DNA of 39,392 nucleotides, taken from assembly GCA_022821725.1 (NCBI GenBank), contig JAJEDB010000023.1, forward strand, positions 1-39,392, given 5' to 3'. Position numbers and translations under genes: made by a program. Origin of the DNA: Candidatus Poribacteria bacterium. GTDB taxonomy: Bacteria > Poribacteria > WGA-4E > WGA-3G. The notes beneath the pieces are model-generated. The model worked only from the letters and a program-made list of their open reading frames with translations, made no database searches and was not told the origin of the DNA. Positions 17,653 to 26,600 of the stretch are shown here, one piece after another; within the stretch, counting starts at the first letter, position 1; every line of letters begins with the position of its first letter.

Positions 17653-19316
17653 CCTATGTAGGATGGGGGCACGCCGATTCATATTTTTGTGGGACACCGC
17701 ATCTATCAAATCCAAAGCATGTAATTGATGTTACAAACGCTCCACAACAGGTCCTTGCGCCCAGAAATTGGACTGCTCCTGCTTTGCCTGCTGCCCCTGC
17801 GCTGCCACTTGGCACAGAGCGCACCTTCTTCGCCCCTGATTTTAGAAGTATGCAACAGTACACCGTCTCCGCCGTTCTCCGGGGTGTAGGTAGTTTCTGC
17901 TATGTTTTTGTTGAGGAATCCGAGTGGAACAGACGAGTTACCGCCGGAACCGTTCAAGCAATAATCCGAGCTTTTGATACCGCCACACCCGCGAATCCAC
18001 AGCAAGGCATTTATCCGACGTTGACGAAGTTCTTCGGAGCCCCACCGGATATTGATGGAAATGGCAGGATTATCTTACTTCTGCTTAATATTCAGGATGC
18101 ACACGGCGCGAACCGTTACACAGCGGGCTTTTTCAATCCTGCCGACCAACAACGGGGTTTACTTCGAAACCCTGGATTTCGCGGGTTCCCAATTCGTAGC
18201 AACGAAGCAGAGATGCTATACATTGATACGCAACCTCTGAATCCGAACAGCGAAAGAGCACACAATGTTATTGCACATGAATTTCAACATCTTCTCAATT
18301 GGCGTCATGATGCCAGAGAAGTCACTTGGGTAGATGAAGGATGTGCAGTGTATGCCTCATTTCTCTGCGGTTATTCTGTACAGGAACATGTAGCAGCATT
18401 TGAAAAAATGCCATCTATCTCGCTTGTGACGTGGCCCGAGGGAAACGCAAACTCGCTTCCACACTACGGTGCAGCCTTCTTATGGATGCTCTATCTTCAT
18501 GAGCAATACGGAGGTATAGGAACACTTACTGAAATTGTCCAAAATCGCGGCACATCGCTCACCGGTATCTCAGATGCCCTTGCATCTCGAGGCATCATCA
18601 AAGCAATTCCTGACATTTTCATCGAATGGAAATTGGCTAACTATTTATCTGAGTATCGTGCTATTCGACTTTCTCTCACGCCTCACCGTTGGTATGACTC
18701 TTATCCAAGCGGCACGCAGCAGGGGCAGTTGAGCAACTTTTCAGCAGAATATATCGGCTTTAGAAATGCCGAAGGGTTAACACTCGGATTCTCAAGCAGT
18801 TCCCCAGCGAGTAATGCTGTTCATGCCATTGAATTTCATAACACGGGTGCCGTCGATATCAACGAAATAAAATTGTCGGCGGGTAATGCTGGTTCCCTTG
18901 TGTTATCGAACACCGCCGCAGAAGTCATTCTTGTTCCCAGTTTACAAATGGAAGCGATCAACCTCCATGGGCAAAGTTCGACATATCAATACAGTGCAAC
19001 TCGCGGCGCGCATATTACCTTTACGACTGCTGCGCTTCCGAACCCAGTGCATCCGCGTTACTGGGACATCATCGCTGAATCTACGGAGCCCCTCGTCGGA
19101 TTGACACCCACTGTAACGCTAATGCTCTCTGACAGTAAGACAGAACGACCCTATCGGGAAGCACAAGCGATGTATCTCATAACACAAGATATGCGGGATA
19201 GCCGCTTGTATCGATTCTCGTTTCTTCTTGAACCAGAAATAGAACCAAAGTCTGTGATATATCAAGTTTCTCTTGATTCGAGACCCGTTAGTAAGGGAAC
19301 CTTAACCGACTTTTGA
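17604..19316 (+). CDS. Secreted zinc metallopeptidase, M30/hyicolysin-like
   Basis: Start ATG 17604 gives a signal peptide MSAFNVSLIALLLLGYSYVG, with HADS near a cleavage site. The zinc motif is HEFQH at 225-229 (NVIAHEFQHLLNWRH), followed by WVDEGCAVYASFL, whose Glu is the likely third ligand, about 20 residues on, a gluzincin arrangement. Upstream, DIDGNGRIILLLLNI and downstream GAAFLWMLYLHEQYGG match bacterial peptidases of the M30/hyicolysin group. The C-terminal half looks like beta-sandwich domains without an obvious sorting signal. It probably degrades protein outside the cell or in the periplasm. There is no good ribosome site, and the start codon lies in the 33-bp segment shared with the C25 gene, so the 5' end has been rearranged. 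Confidence 0.8.
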   Translation: MSAFNVSLIALLLLGYSYVGWGHADSYFCGTPHLSNPKHVIDVTNAPQQVLAPRNWTAPALPAAPALPLGTERTFFAPDFRSMQQYTVSAVLRGVGSFCYVFVEESEWNRRVTAGTVQAIIRAFDTATPANPQQGIYPTLTKFFGAPPDIDGNGRIILLLLNIQDAHGANRYTAGFFNPADQQRGLLRNPGFRGFPIRSNEAEMLYIDTQPLNPNSERAHNVIAHEFQHLLNWRHDAREVTWVDEGCAVYASFLCGYSVQEHVAAFEKMPSISLVTWPEGNANSLPHYGAAFLWMLYLHEQYGGIGTLTEIVQNRGTSLTGISDALASRGIIKAIPDIFIEWKLANYLSEYRAIRLSLTPHRWYDSYPSGTQQGQLSNFSAEYIGFRNAEGLTLGFSSSSPASNAVHAIEFHNTGAVDINEIKLSAGNAGSLVLSNTAAEVILVPSLQMEAINLHGQSSTYQYSATRGAHITFTTAALPNPVHPRYWDIIAESTEPLVGLTPTVTLMLSDSKTERPYREAQAMYLITQDMRDSRLYRFSFLLEPEIEPKSVIYQVSLDSRPVSKGTLTDF

Positions 19317-19398
19317 TTATACCTTGCGGGGAAATTGCGTGCGTTAGGACCTTTACGTGTATTCCTTAAATTCGCCTGCGGCGTTGTTGCAGGCTACC
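19313..19398. repeat. Dispersed repeat, family B, after the metallopeptidase gene
   Basis: ATTATACCTTGCGG at the left and TTCGCCTGCGGCGTTGTTGC at the right match the ends of the 5358-5446 copy, with a diverged middle. It overlaps the metallopeptidase stop codon by a few bases. With the family A palindrome next to it, it fills the gap to the next gene. Confidence 0.65.
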
Positions 19399-19437
19399 GT
19401 TTTTGATGTACAGATGTATAACTTAGTCACACACTGT

Positions 19438-19463
19438 AAGGGTTGGGTAACCCAACCCCTACG
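19438..19463. repeat. Palindromic repeat, family A, intergenic copy
   Basis: GGGTTGGGTAACCCAACCC (19440-19458) followed by CTACG. On the minus strand it reads GTAGGGG..., the same layout as the gyrB and gyrA copies but with TTGGGT in place of CGAGGT. Both arms have changed together, which preserves the palindrome. Confidence 0.8.
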
Positions 19464-19552
19464 AACCTGCCCGAAATGAAATTATGCCTTAAATGGCATA
19501 ATTTGTCTTTGCTTTACATTTAGAGGGCAGCCCAGGAGGCCATAGTTAAAAA

Positions 19553-20515
19553 ATGCAACCTACACTCTATGCTGGAACCATTGGACAAAGTGTCTGGCGC
19601 AGTACTGACAACGGAGACACATGGCGCAGGGCAAGTAATGCGCTTTTTCCAGAAGCCGACGTTCGCGCCATAGCAGTTAATCCAAGCAACTCAGACGTTC
19701 TCTATGCCGGAACCGAAAAAGGTATCTTCCGATCAAACGATGCCGCCGAGTCATGGCATCGTCTCTCAAGCCCTATGGATGAATTGGAAGTTTGGGCAAT
19801 CGCTATTGATCGAGGAACACCGGACACACTTTACGCCGGTACGTGTCCTTCCGCGCTTTTCAAATCCACTGATGGTGGTGATAACTGGAAACAACTCAAC
19901 GCTGATCTCGCACAAGAATGCGAAGGGGTCCCGATTATTCCGCGTGTCACGACCTTTGTGATTGATCCCGAAGATTCGCAAACGCTCTATGCTGGAATTG
20001 AGATTGATGGCATGCGCCTTAGTACAGATGGTGGCGACACATGGGTTGAGCGTAGTGAAGGGCTCAGTAGCCTTGATATCCACGGACTCTGTGTGGTTCC
20101 GGGTTCACCGAAAACGATTATCGCTGCGACAAACAATGATGTTTGTGTAACGACAGACATGGGGCAACAGTGGACACCACTAAACGTCAAGGCACACTAT
20201 CCGTGGCCCTACTGTCGTGCAGCATTTTTCCTCAACGGCGATGCCGGTCAAGTCTTTATCGGTGCTGGGAACGGTCCTCCCGGTGATCAAGGCGGAATTT
20301 TCTCAACGCGTGATGCTGGAAAGACGTGGAACCGAGCGGACATCGGTAGAACAGCAAATAGCACAATCTGGTGTTTTGCTCATAATCCGCAGTTTGATGA
20401 CCTTCTTATCGCTTGCAGCGTGAGTGGACAACTCTACCGTAGTACAGATTCAGGCAGTTCGTGGACCAAACTTGATCACGAATTTGGCGAAGTTCGAGCA
20501 TTGGCTATCGGTTAA
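19553..20515 (+). CDS. BNR/Asp-box beta-propeller protein (320 aa)
   Basis: Seven Asp-box motifs (S/T-x-D-x-G-x-x-W) occur at regular intervals: STDNGDTW, SNDAAESW, STDGGDNW, STDGGDTW, TTDMGQQW, TRDAGKTW and STDSGSSW. They alternate with strands like DTLYAGT and QTLYAGI, giving a seven-bladed propeller of the sialidase/sortilin/Ycf48-like superfamily. The sialidase catalytic residues (RIP motif, paired Glu and Tyr) are not seen, so an enzyme role is doubtful. There is no signal peptide from ATG 19553, so it is probably cytoplasmic, or the true N-terminus differs. AGGAGG lies 13 bases upstream, somewhat far. Such propellers usually mediate binding; the partner is unknown. Confidence 0.8.
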   Translation: MQPTLYAGTIGQSVWRSTDNGDTWRRASNALFPEADVRAIAVNPSNSDVLYAGTEKGIFRSNDAAESWHRLSSPMDELEVWAIAIDRGTPDTLYAGTCPSALFKSTDGGDNWKQLNADLAQECEGVPIIPRVTTFVIDPEDSQTLYAGIEIDGMRLSTDGGDTWVERSEGLSSLDIHGLCVVPGSPKTIIAATNNDVCVTTDMGQQWTPLNVKAHYPWPYCRAAFFLNGDAGQVFIGAGNGPPGDQGGIFSTRDAGKTWNRADIGRTANSTIWCFAHNPQFDDLLIACSVSGQLYRSTDSGSSWTKLDHEFGEVRALAIG

Positions 20516-20519
20516 AGGC

Positions 20520-20549
20520 TTGACTTATTTCTGTAATTTATGGTATGCT
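20520..20549 (+). promoter_or_regulatory. Promoter for the lipoprotein gene, with structured leader
   Basis: TTGACT (20520-20525), 18-base spacer, TATGCT (20544-20549), beginning five bases after the upstream stop. The roughly 290-base leader contains GCACAAGCGAATTGTGC and the strong hairpin GGGCGCGAT/ATCGCGCCC (about 20613-20636), and no gene. Confidence 0.6.
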
Positions 20550-20844
20550 GTTGGTAAAATGTAGGGCACAAGCGAATTGTGCTTTGATGGCACAGTTCGG
20601 TTTCCAATATATGGGCGCGATTAAGCCATCGCGCCCATAATGAAACAGGTTTACCCATCTGATCGTCGGGAAACCGAAACCCCCTCGTGCCCAAGACATC
20701 GAACATGCCGACGAGATTTTTAAGTGGACGCAAGCGCATCAGAAATCTCGCGAGTTATAGATTGGGATGGGAGACAGAATTTCTGACCCAGTCTACAAAA
20801 ATTTGGCTTTCAAGTTACGCCCAAAATATAGGAGGCATACTTCA

Positions 20845-21633
20845 GTGGCACGTTTCTTTACACTTTTATTTACATCGCTTCTCTGCATCACAATGATAGG
20901 GTGTAGTGGTGATGGTGGTGATGGTTATGATAATATTGATATCCCACCCCCGATCAGTGATGCAAAGCGCATTGCAATTGTCCCATTCTTTGCCAAAACC
21001 GGAGCATCAGAAGACGTTGAAAAGTTAGCTGGACGCATCGGCGTGAACCTCGCAACCCGTCTGGAACTGATATTCAAAGAGGCAGAATGGGTTTATGACA
21101 TCTCAAACAAGGTTCAACCGGTTGCAGATAAACTCACGGAATTAGGTTTAACGCCGGAGCAAGTCTATGGGGATCCTGCTTTGGCAGCAAAGCTCGGACA
21201 GGAACTCGGCTCTGATATGGTTATCATCGGAAGCGTGGAAGAACCGAAGATGACCGATCAGGACTACAACCAACTTCTTATGAAACAGGGTAGACAAGGG
21301 GGGATTTCCGGTACATCCACCTATATTCGCACCCGCCTTACTGCCAGGGGACTGACTCGCGTCAGAGTCATTGATGCAAACTCGAATAAGATTATTTTCA
21401 ACAACCGCGTCGGATCGTATCTCAAGTATTGGTACGCCTATCAGACCCAGCAGAGCGAACAGCAAATATTTAAGAACCGGATGGATAGGCTTGCCGATTT
21501 AGGTCAATATCTCCCGCTCAGAATCGCTTATGTTCTCCATCCAACTGGGTTAAAGTTAGAACCCGAAGAGCAGATTCTGCTTAAACCGGACATGGTGCTC
21601 AAAGGGACAGGCGGTATTGTTGAGTTTAATTAG
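20845..21633 (+). CDS. CsgG/TolB-N-like lipoprotein (262 aa)
   Basis: GTG 20845 is chosen because AGGAGG lies nine bases upstream and it yields a clean lipoprotein signal: MARFFTLLFTSLLCITMIGC, with the lipobox ITMIGC and the acylated Cys at residue 20. A Gly/Asp linker follows, then an alpha/beta domain starting AKRIAIVPFFAKTG, with DPALAAKLGQELGSDMVIIGSV. This pattern is shared by CsgG-like and TolB N-terminal-like outer-membrane lipoproteins. It probably sits at the inner face of the outer membrane. A specific role in curli-type secretion is not supported because no CsgE, F or A-like genes are nearby. Expression is likely from the promoter at 20520 with a 290-base leader and stops at the terminator behind it. 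Confidence 0.75.
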   Translation: MARFFTLLFTSLLCITMIGCSGDGGDGYDNIDIPPPISDAKRIAIVPFFAKTGASEDVEKLAGRIGVNLATRLELIFKEAEWVYDISNKVQPVADKLTELGLTPEQVYGDPALAAKLGQELGSDMVIIGSVEEPKMTDQDYNQLLMKQGRQGGISGTSTYIRTRLTARGLTRVRVIDANSNKIIFNNRVGSYLKYWYAYQTQQSEQQIFKNRMDRLADLGQYLPLRIAYVLHPTGLKLEPEEQILLKPDMVLKGTGGIVEFN

Positions 21634-21673
21634 AGCGTTTTACGTTTTAGGCTTTGTAAACAATCATCTCAAG

Positions 21674-21706
21674 GAAGAGGCGCGGTTTCTGCCGTGCCTT
21701 TTCTTG
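21674..21706 (+). terminator. Intrinsic terminator after the lipoprotein gene
   Basis: Stem GGCGCGG (21679-21685) with CCGTGCC (21692-21698), loop of six, extended by AAGA/TTTT pairing, then TTTTCTTGTT. It separates the convergent lipoprotein and HEPN genes. Confidence 0.7.
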
Positions 21707-22177
21707 TTAAGGTGAATGATTCACAAAAAAATTCTCGAGTTGGTGGGCGTAGGCTTCACCGTATCTCAAAAGTTGGAGAGCGGCATCATACAGTTCGGAA
21801 AGAGCGAGTTCTTGGTAGGGATTCGCGATCTTTTCATAGAAATCTAAAGCCTTGATGAAGAAATCCAAGGTTTCCTGATCAATTGCACCGTTTTGATATA
21901 AGGCACGGAAGCTTTGATGCTTCTGCTGTGGCGGTGTCTGTCCGCTAAATTCGATAATAACGTTGTTGATGTCCACAGCACGTTGAATAATCATAAGGAA
22001 GCAGCTTTTAACATAAGAATGTGTAATCCTGTCCGCTTCAATATATTCTTCTCGATTTGCCGGCAACCCATACCGTAATTGGTCAAAACATTCATTTATA
22101 GATTCCAACTTCGCTTTTACTGGGTTGAAGCGGCGATTCGCAGTTTTCTTTGCGTTTCTAACCTTCCTTTTTCCCAT
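21707..22177 (-). CDS. DUF86/HepT-like HEPN-domain protein, active site apparently lost
   Basis: 156 residues with a basic N-terminus (MGKRKVRNAKKTANRRF) and then an all-helical domain. RAVDINNVIIEF, FRALYQNGAIDQETLDFFIKALDF and the final long helix follow the DUF86/HepT pattern. In active HepT-type RNases the next segment is F-R-N-x-L-V-H-x-Y; here it reads FYEKIANPY, so both the Arg and the His of the RX4-6H motif are absent. No MntA-type nucleotidyltransferase gene lies beside it, so it is an orphan rather than a complete toxin-antitoxin pair. The ribosome site AGGAACAGGAA precedes ATG 22177. A structural or degenerate role is likely. Family assignment is by pattern only. Confidence 0.55.
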   Translation of the reverse strand: MGKRKVRNAKKTANRRFNPVKAKLESINECFDQLRYGLPANREEYIEADRITHSYVKSCFLMIIQRAVDINNVIIEFSGQTPPQQKHQSFRALYQNGAIDQETLDFFIKALDFYEKIANPYQELALSELYDAALQLLRYGEAYAHQLENFFVNHSP

Positions 22178-22398
22178 TTCCTGTTCCTTTCCTTGTATGG
22201 TTTTTCGTCTTGTTAGGGTTCAATTCTTTTAGACGCTAAGAAACTTAAAAAGTTGTAACCCTCTTACTTTTCTATTATATGCCTTATATTGCTCTTCTTC
22301 TTTTCATGCTCCGACTAAAATCTGAAACCTGCCTTTAAACGTGGTATAACCTTTCTAAATATGTTAAAATTAGATGAAATATTAAAAGAGGAAACGGA

Positions 22399-23388
22399 GT
22401 GAAAACAGTGAAAGCGATTATCAGAACGGGTGATGGTGGACCGGAAGTCCTGCAATTAGGCGAAATTTCATCGCCGAATCCAACAGAAACACAAGTCTTG
22501 GTAGATGTCCATGCGACTGCCTTAAATCGAGCCGATATGATTCAACGCCGCGGTGGATATCCACCGCCGCCAGGTGATTCTGAGGTCCTCGGTTTAGAGA
22601 TCGCTGGCACCGTTTCAGCGGTGGGTCGTGCTGTAAAAGGAGTGGCGAAAGGAGATCGCGTTTTTGGACTCGTTGGGGGTGGCGGTTATGCAGAGAAGGC
22701 TGTGATTGATTATCGGATGGCAATGCCGATGCCTGACGAATGGACTTTTGAACAAGCCGCCGCTGTGCCTGAAGTCTTTTTTACAGCGGGGGACAACATT
22801 TTTACCCAAGGCAGCTTATCCGCGGGTGAGACGATCCTGATTCACGCAGGCGGGAGTGGCGTCGGCACTGCGGGCGTCCAACTCTCACATCACGCCGGTG
22901 CCACGGTTTTTGTTACCGCAGGGACTTCGGAGAAAATCGAAAATTGCAAGGCACTGGGTGCGGAAGAGGGCATCAACTACAAAGAAAGCGACTTCGTTGC
23001 CGAGATTCTACGTTTGACAGATGGACAGGGTGTAGATGTTGTGGTGGACTTTATCGGAGCAACTTATCTTGAACGGAACCTTTCTGTGCTAAAAACAAAG
23101 GGTCGGCTTTTACAACTCGGATTAATCAGTGGTTCAGTCACAGAAATTAATCTCAACACAGTGATGCGCAACAGGCTTCAATTAATAGGCTCCGTCCTGC
23201 GGACGCGATCCATTGACGAAAAAATCGGTGTCACACAAAACTTTATGGATCGCTGGTTGCCCGAATTGGCGAGCGGCAAAATCCGACCTATTATTGACAC
23301 CGTCTTTCCGTTAGCGGCGGCATCAGACGCCCACAAATACATGGAAGCGAATCGCAACTTCGGAAAAATTATTTTAAAGGTGAGATAG
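22399..23388 (+). CDS. NAD(P)H-quinone oxidoreductase, zinc-independent MDR family (PIG3-like)
   Basis: Medium-chain dehydrogenase/reductase of 329 aa. The N-terminal catalytic domain has ALNRADMIQRRGGYPPPPG (about 41-59) and LGLEIAGTV, the hallmark of PIG3/Qor-type quinone oxidoreductases; the structural zinc Cys cluster is absent. The Rossmann domain carries the NADPH-binding IHAGGSGVGTAGVQL (about 148-162). The end GKIILKVR is typical. It probably reduces quinones or electrophilic carbonyls in the cytoplasm. Two GTG starts compete, 22399 and 22408; GAGG lies seven bases before the first and GGAG eight bases before the second, and the second matches the family's usual MKAI N-terminus. Confidence 0.92.
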   Translation: MKTVKAIIRTGDGGPEVLQLGEISSPNPTETQVLVDVHATALNRADMIQRRGGYPPPPGDSEVLGLEIAGTVSAVGRAVKGVAKGDRVFGLVGGGGYAEKAVIDYRMAMPMPDEWTFEQAAAVPEVFFTAGDNIFTQGSLSAGETILIHAGGSGVGTAGVQLSHHAGATVFVTAGTSEKIENCKALGAEEGINYKESDFVAEILRLTDGQGVDVVVDFIGATYLERNLSVLKTKGRLLQLGLISGSVTEINLNTVMRNRLQLIGSVLRTRSIDEKIGVTQNFMDRWLPELASGKIRPIIDTVFPLAAASDAHKYMEANRNFGKIILKVR

Positions 23389-23520
23389 CGGAGTTGAGAG
23401 TAGAAGGGCCTTTGGAAAGTCCACACGGATTTTCTTCTTCTCTCTCAAAAAAAGTGAAGAATCTGTGCCATACCAGACACTTATAACACAAAGTTTTGTA
23501 TTCAAAATATCGGAGGAATA

Positions 23521-23614
23521 GTTGTTAGTTGTCAGCAGTCAGTAAAGAGGACGTGAAGGTTAAAAAATAACCGTTACTGTTACAAAGACTACTGAAAACT
23601 GAAAACTGAAAACT
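23521..23614. repeat. Family C repeat, decayed copy before the C25 protease gene
   Basis: GTTGTTAGTTGTCAGCAGTC at the left and triplicated GAAAACTGAAAACTGAAAAC at the right resemble the arms of the other family C elements, without the inner hairpins. It abuts ATG 23617 and provides no ribosome site. Confidence 0.6.
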
Positions 23615-23616
23615 GA

Positions 23617-26600
23617 ATGCTATTCTCAAAACAGATAGGAATGGGTCGCAAACCTGTAAATGCTTTATTCAAATTTGGTATTCTACTGGGCATCTATGTT
23701 CTCATCTTCGTAGGAGAGGTTTGTGCGGAAATCCGCAGCAAAAACACCCAGCAAAAACACCCCGATTCTTTCGCAAAGATTACTCAAACGACATCAACAG
23801 ACGGAATTACCCTTCAATTCACCTTGCCGGAGTTGACTGTATCTGAGGTAACCCGGAATGATGTCCGCTACCAAGAGGTGCGTTACGCCGAGTGTCACTT
23901 CACCGACGAACCGGGAAACCCCAAAGTTCCTGTCACGCGCCTCATGCTCGGTATACCCGCAACGGCTACAATTGAAGCAGTCGATGTCTCTGTTGCGTCT
24001 GCTGAGACACGCCCCGGCGTGCGTCTTGTTCCAGTTCCGATTTTTGATATACATGAACGCAATTCACAACACGCAGCTTCGCAGCATTGGTCAGAAAGCG
24101 GGAGCGCATATCGGCTAAAAGAAAATGGAGCGTTTGCTGGAAACCGCTCATACCCTGGATATCCGCTTGCTCGGATCGTGCGAGAAGGCTATATTCGGAG
24201 TCAACGGGTTATCGCGTTGGCACTATATCCGGTGCAATACCTGCCGAACACCCGGACGCTGCGTTCGTATTCACGTTTCACAGTGAACATTCGCTTCTCC
24301 TATACGGAACAGGGAGGACCGCTAACGGCGCAACGGAGCGGTTCACAAATTTTCCCCGTCCAAGGGACAATTGCCCCAGAATCGGAGGCTTTTGAGCGGG
24401 CATTTTCACATCAACTCTTAAACGCTGAGCAAGCCGCCCATTTTCGAGCACCCCGTCCACTGGTGCCCGCAGCACCAACACTCATAGCCAACGGAGGTGA
24501 TGGAACACGCTATAAGTTGTCTGTCCAAAAAACAGGCATCTATGCGGTGACAGCAGCATCTCTACAGAACGACTGGGGTATAGATCTCATCGGCACGCAT
24601 CCGACAAGATTGCGACTCACACAAGGAAACAGAAACATTCCTATCTACATCAGCGGTGCGGCGGATGGAAGTTTTGACCCGAACGATGCTATCTTTTTCC
24701 TTGGTCATAAGCCTAAAAATCGGTATAGTCGTTGGAATGTCTATTGGCTCACAATTGACAATGGTGCCACACCTACCCGCCTTCCGACACGAGTGCCACA
24801 GATTACCGCCAACCCCACAGACCAAACAGCAACACAGGTTCCCACCTTCCGTTCTAAAGTGAATTTTGAAGAGGATTATCTGACGAGTAACCTCGAATTT
24901 GTCTATACCGAGACTGTTTCGCCTGGTGACAAGCACGGTTGGTTTGATGCTTTGGACTTCTGGTACTGGGACGGTATCAAAAATGGGGGCGATGCCGCCG
25001 AGATGCGTCTCGAATTTCCGCTCTATGATGTCGCAAAAAGCTTCGACCCACCACGCATCTCCGTTGATTTACAAGGTGGCACACCGGTATCACACGAGAT
25101 TTTGGTCGCTATTAATGGAGTCCGGATCGATTTTGCTCAGTGGGAACAGCAAGACACGCTCACCATTGGACGCACATTGCGCACTTGGGATACACTTAAG
25201 GACAGCGTCAAAGGCGAGCAAAACGTGTTGTCTTTGGCCAGAGTTGACAGCAACGTTGATGAGGATACCACCCGATACCCCTATCATGTCTACCTCAACC
25301 GTTTTTCTGTCGAGTATACTCGCCTTTTCCGAGCTGTTGCTGACGAGTTATGGTTCAGATCGCCCACTGCCGATGCAACCTCCCAAGAGCGGAAACTTCC
25401 TGGAGGGCGTAAACTCCAGTATAAAATTGAGGCGTTTCGTGACCCAGGGATACATATCTTTGAGACGGATGGGACATACCTTACTGCACAGATGCAGGGT
25501 GTGAATGTAGAAGTAGACGTGGGAGGGGTTTCTAACCGCGATTCCTATAATGCACTTTTCCAAGTGCCTGATACCCGAAGCACACAATTTATCGCCGTTT
25601 CCAATACGGCATTGCGTCAACCCGATCGCGTTGAGGTCGTTGCGCCTACGGACTTAGCGACTGCAGTGCACGGTGTTGACTATCTAATTGTGACACACCC
25701 TAATTTCCTTTCTGCCGCCCAACGACTGGCGGCATGGCGATCGGCACCTGGCGGTGGCGGATACCGCACCAAAGTTGTTACAACCGATGATATTTACAAT
25801 ACCTTTGGTGACGGGGATGTAAATCCGAAGACTATTAAGGCGTTTCTAAAGCATGCGTTTCAGTCTTGGACCCCGCCAGCACTGACCTACGTAGTTCTCT
25901 TTGGCGATGGCACCTTCGATTTTCGAGGCATTGACACGGATATTTATGCTGAACCGCCCGAGTTGGCTGGATACATTCCGACCCATTATATACGAACCGA
26001 TTCTTTCGGACGGACCGCGGCAGATCATTGGTATGCGACCGTTTCCGGACACGATGAATTCACGGATTTCTATATAGGTAGGCTCAGTGTTGAAGCTCCG
26101 GATCAAGCGGATGCAGTCGTTGACAAGATCATCGCCTACGAACAAGCACCCCCTAACGGGGACTGGCGGAGAAGAATTATTTCTGTTGCCGACGACGAAG
26201 TCAGTAACTCTGGAGATTTTATCTTTAAGAAGAGCCTTGATGAAATAGCGAAAGATCACACCCGCCTTGGATATGAAACGGTTGAGGTGTTCCTGGAAGA
26301 TGTCATTGACCAAGTGGAGGCCCATCCAGCGGATTACCCAGGACTCTTGCCCCAACGCGTGGCGAAAGATCAAATCATTGAGGCACTTGGAGAAGGGGCT
26401 GTACTTGCCCAATACGCCGGACACGGCGGCAGAATCGTCTGGGCGCACGAAGCCATCTTTGATAATGCCTCCGTCGATCAAGTTGAGGAAACCGATAAAA
26501 TCCCTTTCATGTTGGTTCTGAGTTGTTACAATGGCTATTTTGACAAGCCCGGTGAACCGAGCATGGCGGAGAAATTGTTACGTAAAGAGAGAGGCGGTAT

